The position numbers were made by a program, and so were the translations under genes. From Romanomermis culicivorax (taxonomy: Eukaryota > Nematoda > Enoplea > Mermithida > Mermithidae), in assembly GCA_963922205.1 (NCBI GenBank), contig CAWUHX010000402.1, forward strand, positions 124,001 to 188,000: a DNA stretch of 64,000 nt, written 5' to 3'. Below the pieces are notes generated by a model that was not told where the DNA came from, searched no databases, and was given only the letters and a program-made list of their open reading frames with translations. Each line of letters starts with the position of its first letter. Position 1 is the stretch's first letter. Positions 34,440 to 46,186 of the stretch are shown here, in pieces.

Positions 34440-35862
34440 GTTTAGATTTTGAAAAAGTCCAGGGGTAGCCAATTGAGTTTTTCCAGAGGCCAGCCGAGTG
34501 TATCCAGAGTCCCAGTGGACGGGTTTACTCCCCATTCTATGTGCATCAATGGTTGACAGGTGTGCTGATGCGCTCTGCTGCAGAATATACCTTTCCACGG
34601 ACATGAAAAATTTTTTAATGAGAAAGACTGAAAATCCAAAATTACAAAATGGAGGTTTCAAACTTTAACTGAAGGTCTCAAAAATAGTTCGATCCTTTTT
34701 CTAGCTTGGCAACTACCCAAGCATCCAAGCAAGTATATTCTTCTTTTCTCTGCCCCATCGGGGTATTTTCTAATAAAATAGTCCACCTCTTTTTAGTGGA
34801 CCTCAACCATGTATAAAAACCTTCATAGAAGCACAATGAAGTTCTAAATTTGGTCATCTTCACATCAAAGAAACAATAAAAAATAATCTTAAAACTAAAA
34901 ATTTTTACCTTCGGTTAAAGTGAACGATGTGTAAACTGCATTGTAAAACTCGTTGTAAACAGAACGTAAAATGACCATATCTATTAAATTCGCCATGGCC
35001 AAGAACCATTAGCCCAAGAGTCGCTGAAATACCTTTGATTACACAAAGGACAATTTTTTGTGTAAAGTGAACGCATCCATTGAAATCCTCGCAGTCGAAA
35101 ACCCCTCACCAAGAAGTCACGAAAATACACTTGTTTACACCCGGGATAACTTTTTTGTGTAAAGTGACCGCATCTCTTCAATTCCCCGAGGTCGACAACC
35201 CCTTCTACCAGAAAATCTTGGAAAAACGCGTGTTTACATCTGGGATAATTTTTTGTGTAAAGTCCCCGCAGTCGGAAACATCTTCCACCAAAAATCACGA
35301 AAATGCTTTTGTTTACACCTGGGATTATTTTTTGTGTAAAGTAATCGCATTCATTGAGTTTCCAATTGTCGAAAACCCCTTCGCCAAAAAGACTACGGAA
35401 ATACCTTTGTTTTACACGCAGGATAATCAGATAACACCACATCCGTTTCACAAAAAATGATATTTTTAAACCCAAACGAAGGGGCTTTTCTCCAACTTTG
35501 GTCACTCATATGATTTGACCAAGTCAGTATTTTCAAAAAATAAAAAAGGGTTTCGAGAAGATACTTCAGAGATGCACGGGTAAAAGTATCAAGGTCCTGT
35601 GATGCATATCCATTGAGGAATGTGCTGCAACTGGGGGCCCAAAAAAGCCCGTTTTTTGAACGTTTTTGGCGCCCCACCGAGCACCATTTGATTATAGACC
35701 CCCAATGGGGAATATATGCAAAAAATTGCATATATTCCCCATATGGGCAAACACAGGGGTGACAAATTGTAACCGTTTTTGCTCTAGGAGGTTAGCCAGA
35801 TTTTAGACTTTAGGGGGCCAAGTATATCAAAGGTTGACGCTACCGCGCCACCTATGAAAATA
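34440..35862 (+). repeat. Composite dispersed repeat, copy C
   Basis: One arm starts near 34570 (CTGCAGAATATACCTTTCCACGG region), followed by linker, minisatellite (about 34975-35440) and the tail ending ACCGCGCCACCTATGA. The sequence 34440-34560 differs from the other copies. It lies about 220 bp upstream of the tetraspanin start codon. Confidence 0.7.
34975..35440 (+). repeat. ~97-bp minisatellite inside copy C (about 5 units)
   Basis: Unit starts fall near 34982, 35078, 35176, 35262 and 35355; the fourth unit is shortened. The TTTACAC...GTGTAAA pair is kept. Confidence 0.8.
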
Positions 35863-36080
35863 AGCTAATTAGCAACGGATTTCATAAAACTCAATAACCA
35901 TTAAACATTCCACAGTATAAAATAGTTATCAAAATATTGAACAAATATTGGTAACCCCAGTTCATCATGTTGAAATACTTTCACAAAAATGGAGAAACTC
36001 AAGCGACATGTCATTCGACTGTTAAATCAGAGACGTTTACAATTTCTGACATAAATTATTCATCGAAATAAGTGGCCATT

Positions 36081-36265
36081 ATGCCTTCCTTCTACGCTGC
36101 TTTCGATGAAAAGAAACGACGACGTTTAGCGTTAGCCTTGGCGGCATTGACTAGCATATGCGGTTTATTGTCTCTGCCGTGCTGTCTCTACAGCTTGGTA
36201 CTGAGGTCCAGATTTAAATCAGAAGCCCACTATTTTATGCGACATGGTTACATCGTATCAACAGG
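36081..36265 (+). CDS. Tetraspanin exon 1 (N-terminus, first membrane segment)
   Basis: It encodes 61 residues plus two bases of a Gly codon. The donor is GTAAGC. A basic EKKRRR run precedes the membrane helix, as expected for a cytoplasmic N-terminus. Confidence 0.8.
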
Positions 36266-39200
36266 GTAAGCACGCCGCTTTGTGCTACGCATGTTCATCA
36301 TTTGCTTTCTTGCCACGATGCAGTACAGTTTTTTAGAATAATTTTGACTAAAAAAAGAATATTAACGAGGAATTGTTCCATTTTGACACTAAAAATATTT
36401 AGAGAATGAGTCCCAATAAATATTTACTCTCGTTGCACTTTGGTAAATAAACACGAGCACTACTCCATTTATTGTGAAATGATAGATGCAGGTATCCCAT
36501 GAAAGTCAGTTCGATATAGAAAAAACTAGTATGCTTCTTACTCTAATCCATGAAAAAACTTTTTCGTCAGTGAGCGGCAAACAGGACAGCTGAAAATTAT
36601 CTTTAATAATCAGGTTAATTGGTCGAAATTTCTCGACTAGCACTTAGTTATCGACACACTTCTACGCAAATTGACGATATATAAGCGAGATGTTTTTCAA
36701 TGATTTTGACCTCTCCCACTCTCATTAAGAAATTTGCCGTTTTTCTACAGTATAAGGTTCTCCCTCAAGTAAGAATCTTACATCAAGCCGAACCTACTTT
36801 TTCGGTTTTCGCAGCGTTCATCGATGTCGAAATCGTTCACATAAACCTTTTACCAAAAAAAATTTTTTTTCTCCCAAAAAATTGTTAAAGAGTTATAGTT
36901 GAGTATGCTCACAAATTTTTGGTCCCATGTGACACATAGTTCAGCACAAAATCGTAAAAATATAAATTAGCATTTGCTTTTCACTGATATTATTTACAAG
37001 CGTTTCGAGAAAAACAGACTATAGTGTTCACTTATGTTGATGAATTCGTCATTAATATTAGCGATATTAGTTCCAATCTGTGTTAATTCAAATTAGTAGA
37101 CTGAGATCATGAAAAATAATTGAGAGTTTCTCCTACAGAAATGTTATAACCTCCCATAACTCGGTCAAAAAATGTGGATTCAGCCTCTGAATTAGGTTTT
37201 GCACAGATCTCAACGACATCACTCCATTTATTTCAAAATTATCGATGAAAGTGAAGATAAGCTCAAAGACGGAAAAACTAGTAAAGCTTATTATTGTAAT
37301 CAATAAATAGAATTTCTTGTCCATGAGTAATAAAATAATAGCTGATAATTTCCCAAACTTCGAGCAGTTAAAATTTTTTGAGTAAAGGGTTATTTATACT
37401 TGCCTTTTTCGGTGGAACGGAACGAAACGGAACGAAATGGAACGGAACGGAACGGAACGGAACGGAACGGAACGGAACGGAACGGAACGGAACGGAACGG
37501 AACGGAACGGAACGGAATGCAATCGACACAACGTTACCGAACGTTGTGTCGATTGTTCATTCCGTTCGGTTCGGTTGGGGGTTACCGTTGGTCATTTTCT
37601 AGAAAATTGCAGTTATCCTTTGCGATCGAAAGTTGATTTTCAGGCTGAACGTTCCAAGCTGTTGGCGATCGGTTCCGTTGCGTTCTGTTGAAAAAGGCAA
37701 GTATAAATGACCCTTAACACTCATACATGCACGTGGGGGGTTTGGGGAGTTTTGACCCCAGCAGACTTTGATTGACCCCCAGCAGATTTTTGCTGACCAC
37801 CAGCAGATTTGACGACTCCAGCAATAATAGAGAAGATGACGAATGAAAATGGGTGAGAGAGAAGAGAAAGTCATCATAAGAATGGGAATGATGCTGTAGT
37901 TTAACAATTTTTCCAAACAAAGCATACCTGATTCCAAAAAAGTAACATTAAAACTTTCAAAAAGTGCAGTCTAAGCAAATAATTTCACATATCTGACTAA
38001 TATTAGTTTTAAAAAATGCTGCTTGAATGTTAGAAGACCTATCAAAGACTTTTTTCCGATATCAAGAACGAAAAAAAATTTTGTATTCCATCCCCTGTCC
38101 TGGCTGACCCCAGCAGAATTTCTACGCTGTGCATGTATGGTAACACTCATACGTCAAATAGCTTCATCGGTGGATAAGATTTCTGGTTGTTTTACCATTT
38201 TGGCGTTCTAATGGTCGTGGAGAAATTTAGTGTTTTTCTACAGTATGAAGTTTTTCACTCCGTAAAAATTGCGTTTCAAATACCTGCTTTTTTGGTTGTC
38301 GCTGCGTTCGTCATTTCAAAGTAAATTGGCTATGGATTCAATATTGTCATTTTGGAGTAACAACATTTTCATGTGCTTGAAATCGGGTTTCTTTAACTTG
38401 GTTGAAGGACATACTGAAATGCCAGAAAAACATGCCGACAATAAGTAGATGATCAAATATTTCTGAGTTATTTGTAAGTTTTCTCCCAGAGATGTTGAGG
38501 CGAAGAGCTTCTATTCTATTTCATCGACTTTAGCTGCCTCAGTCAATAATTACAGTAATGCAATGCAGTATTACTTTCACTCTCCAAGTAGAACGGATAA
38601 TACTAATATTAGTACTAGTATTCTTACTAATATCATAGGTGGCGCGACAGCGTCAACCTATAATATACTTGGCCCCCAAATTTCATGTCCGCCCCTCTAG
38701 AGCCAAAACGGTAAGAGCTAGAACCTTCGGGTTTTTTGCATAATATCGGGCATAGCGGCAAACTATGGGGTGCCTTTTGTCGTTTCGCCTCTATCTGCAA
38801 GTGATGCTCGGTGGGGCCGCAAAAACAGGTAAAAAACGCACTTTTTAAGGCCCCCCAGTTCCACCATGCCCAGCAATCGGTGTGCCGTATCCAACCTCCA
38901 TACTTCGGCCTAAGCATCTTAGGGGTGTAATCTCAAATGCGAATTTTTTTTTCTTTGAAATATGGCCTCAATTCAATTATATGGTTGTTCAAAGTTCCGG
39001 AAAACGCCAAATTCCCCAATTTTGTTATATAATACTTAGGGTTCAAAAAAATAATTTTTTGCAGCATGATGCACTACTAATTTTTTTGCAGTTTCAATTG
39101 AACCTGTAGCCTTATTGGGATTTTTGGGCCGCTAGAGTTTTCGACCATTGGGAATTTGATGGACGCGGTCACTTTACACAAAAAATTATCCCGGGTGTAA

Positions 39201-42200
39201 ACAAGCGTATTTCCGTGATTTTTCAGTGGAGAGAGTTTTCGACCGCGGGGATTCAATAGATATGGTCACTTTACACAAAAAATTATCCAATGTGTAAACA
39301 AGCGTATTTTCGTGATTTTTTGCTGGAAGAGGTTATCGACCACGAGGAATTCAATAAATGTGATCACTTTACATAAAAAATTATCCCGTGAGTAAACAAG
39401 CGTATTTTCGTGATTTTTCAGTGGAACGGGTTTTCGATCACGGGGAATTTGATGAATGTGATCATCTTACATAAAAGAACTATCCCGGATGTAAACAAGC
39501 GTATTCTCGTTATTTTTTGTGGAAGGGGTTTTCGACTGCGGGGAATTCAATGGATGCTTCACTTTACACAAAAAGGTTATTCAGGGTGTAAACATGCGTA
39601 TTGCCGTAATTTTTTTGTGAAGGGGATTTCCGACCACAATGAATTCCATGAATGTGATCACTTTACACAAAAAATTATCCCGTGAGTAAACAAGCGTATT
39701 TTCAAGATTTTTCAGTGGAATGGGTTTTCGATCATGGGAAATTTGATGAATGCGATCATCTTACATATAAAACTATCCCAGGTGTAAACAAGTGTATTTT
39801 CGTTATTTTTTGTGGAAGGGGTTTTTCGACTGTGGAAAATTCAATGGATACGTCATTTTACACAAAAATCTATCTGGAGTGTAAACAAGCATATTTTTGT
39901 GACTTTCAATGGAAGGGGTTTTCGACTGCGGGGAATTCAATAGATGCGTCACTTTACACAAAAAAATTATTCTGGATTTAACCAAGCCTATTTTTGTAAT
40001 TTTTTTGTGGAAGGGGTTTTCGACCATTGGTAATTTAATGAATGTGATCACTTTACACACTAATTCATATCGAGTGTAAACAAAGGTATTTCTGCGATTT
40101 TTTGGGTTGAAAGATTCTAGCCCATGAGGAATTCAATAGGTATGGTCATTTTTCAGTCTGTTTACAATGTTTTTAAAGTACTATGCAGTTTACACATCTT
40201 TTACTTTTGCTGGAAGTGAGAATTCGTAGCTTGAACATGGTTTTTTATTGCTTTTTGACGTGAAGATGAACAAATTTAAAACTTCAATGTGCTTCTATGA
40301 AGGTTTTCGTGCATGGTTGAGGCCACTAAAAAGAGGTGAACTAGTTTATTAGAAAATGCCCCGATGGGGCAGAAAAAAGGAGAATATACTTGCTTCGATA
40401 GTGCCATGCTAGAAAAAGGAGCGGACTAGACTTTTGAGAACTTGGGTTAAAGTTGGAAAAAATTCATTTTCGTTATATTGGATTCTCATTTTTTCTCACT
40501 AAAAAATTTTCCATGTCTGTGAAAAAGTATATTCTGCAGCTGAGTGCATCAACACGCTTTCCAACCAAACATGTAGAGCTCTAAGGACGACACTTGGGTG
40601 GACCCTGGTTGTTTGACATATTTTAAAGAACAAATTCGATAGTAGTTTTCGAAAATTTTTTTTCATACAAAATGTTCCAGCTTCAAAACTCTTAGGGTAG
40701 TTTGCTCCCCCATGTCCCTCTTCACTTTTCTGTGCTTCCAGTCGTTGAACTTTTTTAATAAATTCAGTGTTAATAAAACAGGAATTGACTGTGGACAAGT
40801 GACACATAAAATCCCACAGTTTTTTAGAAAAAAGCAACAGCACAAAGTCTTCCTAGAACTGAATTGATTGTGCAGGATATATTTCATTCAGTCATTTTAG
40901 GTAACATATCGTGTAGAATTCACTCTGTAAGCTTTACTGATCACAAGCTATAAACCCTTTTTCTCTCAATATCTCAATAATTTCGCCCATCCCGACTACT
41001 CCCGTCCTACTTCCAGAAAAGTTCTACTGTTACCATGGGAGTGCTTGTAGAGAGGGGAAGAAGTGGGAACCGGATTTGGCGCACACCCCTGATATAGGCA
41101 TGGCTGAATCAGGAGCTTTTTAAACATTTTTATGTGCTTTACTATGTTGCCCCATTGTTGCATATGTTGCATATGGTGCCCAATGTCTGTAACCAAGGCT
41201 CAGTTGCACTAAAGAGCTCTAAGCTCGAGCTCAAGATAATCTCGAACAAAAAGGCGACACGGTTTTATCTCAAGTTTGCCGTAATCTCAATGTCATCAGG
41301 ATTATAACGAACTTAATGCCGAGATTATCGTCAGCCCCAGCTATCGGGTTGCATTAACATTTTCACATATTTTTCTTATCTCTAAACCAAACAAATATAA
41401 AAATGTTTGCAATTCCCAAACTCGAACTTAAACCTCAGTTTTAGTTGATCCTGAAGTGAGTATTGTTTGTGCAATGGAAGAAAATAATTTCGGCATACCG
41501 ATTAGCTCATACTGGGGATCACCAATTTAATTCCGATGTTGAAATTATACTCATGTTGGATTAGTGCAACCAACTTCAGGTTTCTTTATAGTTCTGAAGA
41601 TGACTATAATATGCCTCCCTCACTATTTTTCAGCCAGTGTGAGAAGCAGGAGTTTTGAATTGGTAGGGAGTTAGAATGCTATTGGTTTACCATTTCTCCA
41701 CATTTGAAATCATGTGCATATAATTTTCGTATAGAAAAATTTTACCGTATTTGATGCCAGGGAAAAGACAAAATGCACGATACTGCAGAATATACTTTTT
41801 TACGGACATGGAAAATTTTTTAGTGAGAAAAAATGAAAATCCAATATAACGAAAATGAATTTTTTCCAACTTTAACCCAAGTTCTCAAAAGTCTAGTCCG
41901 CTCCTTTTTCTAGCATGGCACTATCGAAGCAAGTATATTCTCCTTTTTTCTGCCCCATCGGGGCATTTTCTAATAAACTAGTTCCTTATTGTTCTATGCA
42001 ACAAAAAGTAATGATGTTATATTTAATTATTTTTTGTATGACCAACCCCTGAAACGGTCGTGCTGTCTTGTCTTCATGACCTATGTCAATTTTTGCTTTA
42101 ATTAAAAGTTCAATACTCGTTTGTCGGTTGTATCATTCTTTAAATTTCATGATATGGTCGCTTAGTGGTGTATGTTGAATTCTGTAGAATTAATTATTAC

Positions 42201-45200
42201 AGTAAGCACTAAAAGGGTCAAATTTATGTGGGCAACGAAAAATCGAAACTTCAAGAACATTTTTTGAAACGTCAAGGCTAAACTTACGACATTTCAAAGT
42301 TTTATCGAGTCAAGGGTAGAGGCGCTTGCCAGTCGAGGCTTGATGAATGAGTAGAGACCATATTTGCGAAAAAAAGTAGAAAGTTTCGTCTTCAACGTCA
42401 AAAAATCGTTCGCTTGAGGCCATTTTTGTCAGCAATTTTTGAACGGAAGTCCATACTCAGCCCTCATATATGATTGACAAGTTGTGCTGAGGTCTATTCG
42501 TTTAGCTAACAATGTGGTCTTCAACTACTGAGATTGTTTTTGTACATCTACCAAATCTCACGTTTAAAAAAGTATGTATTTCTAAGTCAGCAATCTTTTC
42601 AATTGGAATGGTTTTCTGAATGCCTAAGGAGGATTTTTAGAAGCACTAGTCAGATAAAATCTCACATCGTGAAAATGGACACTTATTTTTAGAAAATTTT
42701 AGAAAATGGACACTTATTTTTAGGGAAGTTACAAATGCACCATTTGCGGTCAAAGCGGGTTTCGGCTTTTCTGCATTCGTGTCTATCGGGTTTACCATTG
42801 TTCTCGGCTTAGTGGCTTCCTCTTTTTGGTATAATGCAGACGAAACGAGGCGCTTGAAACGGGATGCAGTGAGCTTGTTATTATCACTGATGAACACACC
42901 ATGAACAGTTGATGTTTGACCGCCTAGACTGAACTGAGGTCTGTTGAACTAAGTTTTCTATGTTGATATCCAAACTCGCATGATGCCTGCACAATGCTTT
43001 CAATGCATCATAGATATTGAGAGAGTGAACAAAATTGTGAAACTCACATGGTGTGTTCAGATGAGAATCTTCTGATATTCGATGTTGTCGATTTTCGGTC
43101 AGAAAATTTATTTGGTGCAACTTGAAAACTCGAAGTCTCACATTAGATAAACTCAGATAGAAAATACTGAATGTTTCAGAATGTATAAGCAGCAGTTTTT
43201 CCTGATATATCATTCAAATATAGAATTACACATTTCAGTTCGATGTTTTAATGAAAGTGAAATTCGTAATCTTGGTGTTATGCGCTATTCTCGCTTGGTC
43301 CATGTACATCAACATGAACTTTGCCAAACGTCAAGGTCGGAATATAGCGGTTGGTGGTCTAACTAGAGCAATTATGAACTACGATAAAGGTCAATCGGCA
43401 AATTTCCCCAACGACAAGTATAACTTGGACATGCTGCACGTGATGCACGACTGTTGTGGCATACAGGGCTGGAGAACCTTCCAACAGGAGCAATATTATT
43501 TGAAGAATATAACTCGACAATTGTCTGTACGTCCTCAGTCTGGCGAGTAGGTCTTTCGTTTAAATGGGGTCAGTAGTAATTCAGCGATCATTCCTTAGTC
43601 ATTCAGCCTCAGTATTCTCGCATGATCTCGATTTAGCTATTGGAGTGATCGGTTCAATCACCATCTTCAAAATATGAATTGATTGAACCTTTGATAACGT
43701 CATGAAACTGAAGAACTGTTTCGTGCCTGATTCCTCATAGCTGCACATAACATAACGTCCACAAAAAATAGGGATCTCATGTTCGTCCACGCACTGTTTT
43801 TTTCTAGCAAATTTGTACCAGTACAAACGACCGACCCAAAGTCGTTTGTGTTTATATTTTGTACCTATTTACTTTGGGCTAAAAAGTTTATCGGCGCATA
43901 TCACCGAAAACTTTTTGTATTTCAGTTCAGTACCATGACAATTTTAAGATTGATTATTTTTACATCCAAGGTAAAGCTGAACATATTGTATGACTATAAA
44001 GCAGATCCAACACCTTTTCTCCGATCGAGAATGTACCTAGTTGTTTTACTTGCTTCTCGAGGTTTGAAGAACAGAACTAAAGCAATCATTTTATCGTTTA
44101 ACTCTCACAGTCGAATACACCGAGGTTGTCCATGAACTAATTGAAAGTACAGACGAAGAGTTACTAATCGAATGTCGAAACTGACGAAAAAATGTAAAAA
44201 ATTTTTTAAAACGACCAAGTTCAGTCATGAACTGCTTTTGAAAGTAGAAATCAATTTTGAAAGCAGAAATCAAAAACTTTTAAGAGTTGTAAGAACGCAA
44301 AGCGTCGGATAAATTTTTAATTTCTGGTTTCTCAAATGCAGGAAAACGCACATTACCAGCATTCGACTACCAAATTCTCGTTTGTACGAGTAAACCGTCT
44401 CAAACATGAAGTACAAAAAAACAGTGCATCCAACAGCCGTAGACAAAATCATTACTGTGATGTCAGATGAGTCGTTAGAAAAAAGTCACTGACAACGACT
44501 CTCAATTATGAAGAAAAAATTCTCAAATACTCTCAATATAAGTCAATAAAAAAATGTCAATAAAAAAATGTCAGTAAAAAATGTCAATAAACAAAATTCT
44601 CAAATACTGTCAATGAAGATTTTGGATAGAACTTTTGGTACGGTTTCACTAGATCATTCCAAGTATTCCTATCATAATGAACATTGACTCATTCTATTAT
44701 AATGCTTTAAATCTTTAACGATTGCCGTTTATTAAATTAAATGGATCCAATTTGCATAGTATCTAGCTGAAGCGATGACTGAATTGACGCTCAATGTGAA
44801 GAAACAGTAGCAGGATCAAAACGCGAATCGATATCAAAGATCCAGAGCCTGCGGGTTACCGAAACTCTTTCTTTTTGGACAAAATTTTGTTTTTTACTTC
44901 TATTCGTAATTTTGATGTTATTCGATTTTACAGATGTGGACTTCATATGTTCTGCTACGTCCCGTGGTCCTGCTGCCGCAAAGAAGTAGCAACTTGCACT
45001 CATGCTATTTTCCAGTTATTGCCCGATAGCCCTCTACACACTGCTACTCTATCGGACAAGGGTTGCGTAGACGCCCTATCGGCTGATTTCGTTTTGGGCG
45101 CGGAAAACCTCATGACAATTGCCGTAATCTACATACTTACATTTGTGAGTTGGTATTGTGTTGTTTATCTGGAAGTTCTAATAGTAATACAGTTCTGATA

Positions 45201-46125
45201 GTAGTACAGTAGTAATGACAGCAGAACAGTAAGTACTAACAGTAGTAGTATGGCAGTATAGTAGTGGTAGCAGTAGCAGTGGTAGTTGTAGCCGCAGTAG
45301 CAACGTTAGTAGTAGTGACAGGAGCGGCTGACTCAAGAAGCTTGAAGCTTATGATTCTTTACCACTTCTTTGCAAAAAAAGTCGACTGTAGGTTTTTCAT
45401 CGTCAGAAGCAACCATCTGTCGTTTTCGGTCTGGTTTTAAAATAAATGGATTATAATCATGCTGCACAGAAAGCGATTATTGAGGAGAAAATTTTTTTGG
45501 ACTATAAAAAGCTGCCATTGAAACATCAAAAAAGGACGCGTCATGCACAAGTATAACTTTGGTCTGACATATTATTGACATGACAAACACTCAATAGGCA
45601 TTTTATCAAGATAGCAAATAAGATCTTTGAGCAATTGTTGAAATTCTATCCTATGCAGAAAAATTTGAGTGCTGAGCTGATAAACTTGAAATGCACTGTG
45701 GGCGAAAATTTTCTGGGTATGCCATAATTCTTTAATGAGGTCAAAACACCCCCAACCTCCTGCAACATGTATGGTTTAATTTTTTTAAATTTATGCAGGT
45801 GGTGACTTGTCTCGGCCATCGTTGGTTCCATACTTCTTGCATGATGGTCTTCGATTACGAAATGCCCTTTACGCCTGGTTGGCTTCTGCCTTGTGGCGGT
45901 ACGAGCATTGAAGAAATGGTGGCCATTTTCAGTCGTCACTTCGATAATCGCATGGCCAAGGCTATGGCCCAATTGGCCGCTGAAGAAGAAGAAGACGACG
46001 ACGACGAATGGGAAGATGTTGACGACGGAAGCGAGGACGGCGACGAAGACGACGATAAAAAGTCGGTCGCGGAGGAAAGTACGATGGTTAGCCGATCAAA
46101 CGCCACCTCGCCGAAACGTAAATAA
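36081..46125 (+). CDS. Peripherin/ROM1-like tetraspanin, five exons
   Basis: Exons are 36081-36265, 42724-42868, 43239-43546, 44934-45144 and 45799-46125; the phases agree and give 391 residues. There are four membrane segments: about 17-40, 74-97, 117-134 and 273-290. The large outer loop has CCG at 182-184, the paired Cys226-Cys227 of VPWSCCRK, Cys234 and Cys257 of DKGC. The N-terminal [11 protein letters not shown] and the LGHRWFHTS after the last membrane segment follow the order of peripherin-2/ROM1. Those proteins shape membrane rims; in invertebrates the role is not settled. The C-terminal cytoplasmic tail is unusual: about 25 residues are nearly all Glu/Asp (about 345-369), followed by KKSVAEEST and SPKRK. 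ATG 36081 is the first in-frame ATG. Intron 1 is about 6.5 kb and full of repeats. Confidence 0.87.
36830..37023. mobile_element. Partial TATAGTCTG-family MITE (reversed copy)
   Basis: The right end GAAAAACAGACTATA is intact and the interior matches the reverse complement of 3455-3703 (GAGTATGCTCACAAATTT). The left end is lost or mutated. Confidence 0.5.
37386..37714. mobile_element. PIF/Harbinger-like MITE made of GGAAC repeats and a hairpin
   Basis: The ends are AGGGTTATTTATACTTGCC and, reverse complemented, AGGGTCATTTATACTTGCC; the match extends through CTTTTTC. They are flanked by TAA on both sides (37383-37385 and 37715-37717). Inside, a run of about 20 GGAAC pentamers fills 37412-37516. 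A perfect hairpin of 15-base arms (AATCGACACAACGTT) around ACCG follows at 37521-37554. Confidence 0.8.
37722..38139. mobile_element. hAT-like MITE, CATACATGCAC family
   Basis: It begins CATACATGCAC and ends GTGCATGTATG. Flanks TTAACACT (37714-37721) and GTAACACT (38140-38147) match in 7 of 8 positions. The left part contains several CCCAGCAGA(T/C)TT repeats. It abuts the Harbinger-like element, sharing its target bases. Confidence 0.85.
38628..41985 (-). repeat. Composite dispersed repeat, copy D (inverted, longest)
   Basis: Read on the minus strand it has the order of copy A: arm, spacer, inverted arm, linker, minisatellite and full tail. In plus coordinates these are tail 38628-39130, minisatellite 39130-40150, linker, arm about 40335-40550, spacer about 40560-41780 and inverted arm about 41780-41985. 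It fills much of tetraspanin intron 1. Confidence 0.78.
39130..40150 (-). repeat. ~97-bp minisatellite inside copy D (about 10.5 units)
   Basis: Unit marks fall at about 39142, 39249, 39349, 39446, 39543, 39640, 39739, 39838, 39935, 40031 and 40129. This is the longest of the four arrays. Confidence 0.87.
42671..42723 (+). repeat. Duplicated 3' splice site before tetraspanin exon 2
   Basis: A 22-bp unit GAAAATGGACACTTATTTTTAG occurs at 42671-42692 and 42702-42723. Both end in a good acceptor. Only the second keeps the frame; the first would lead to TAG after two codons. Confidence 0.8.
42724..42868 (+). CDS. Tetraspanin exon 2 (second membrane segment)
   Basis: It encodes 48 residues including [18 protein letters not shown] and the basic ETRRLKRDA loop. 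The donor is GTGAGC. The acceptor is the second of a duplicated pair. Confidence 0.83.
43239..43546 (+). CDS. Tetraspanin exon 3 (third membrane segment and CCG motif)
   Basis: It runs [18 protein letters not shown] to [12 protein letters not shown] and ends in a Glu codon. The donor GTAGGT is phase 2 and joins the next exon in frame. The acceptor is ACATTTCAG. Confidence 0.88.
44541..44592 (+). repeat. Short tandem repeat in tetraspanin intron 3
   Basis: About four 13-base units GTCAATAAAAAAA, with small changes. Confidence 0.7.
44934..45144 (+). CDS. Tetraspanin exon 4 (Cys-rich loop and start of fourth membrane segment)
   Basis: It encodes [14 protein letters not shown], the DKGC segment and [12 protein letters not shown]. 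The acceptor is ATTTTACAG and the donor GTGAGT. Confidence 0.88.
45185..45325 (+). repeat. Degenerate trinucleotide (AGT/AGC) microsatellite in tetraspanin intron 4
   Basis: Imperfect runs such as CAGTAGTAATGACAGCAG and GTAGTAGTATGGCAG extend for about 140 bp, starting 40 bases after the donor. Confidence 0.75.
45799..46125 (+). CDS. Tetraspanin exon 5 (end of fourth membrane segment, acidic tail)
   Basis: It encodes 108 residues and TAA. After LGHRWFHTS comes a hydrophobic/aromatic segment, an amphipathic stretch [17 protein letters not shown], then the Glu/Asp run. The acceptor is TTTATGCAG. Confidence 0.85.
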   Translation: MVTCLGHRWFHTSCMMVFDYEMPFTPGWLLPCGGTSIEEMVAIFSRHFDNRMAKAMAQLAAEEEEDDDDEWEDVDDGSEDGDEDDDKKSVAEESTMVSRSNATSPKRK

Positions 46126-46186
46126 CCGCGCATTCCGAATTCAAGTCATTTGTTCGATTCCTACCCTAGTTTTGTTTATTTATGCC

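Noticed and set aside
37378..37691. Three overlapping frames encoding NGTER-type repeat proteins
   Set aside because: They are translations of the GGAAC pentamer array in three frames inside a MITE; no splice or family support.
39130..40150. Regular ~97-bp repeats resembling a CRISPR array
   Set aside because: The whole unit repeats with no unique spacers, the unit is too long, and the window is clearly animal nuclear DNA. It is a minisatellite.
45936..46133. Minus-strand poly-Ser frame
   Set aside because: It is the antisense shadow of the acidic tail of the tetraspanin.
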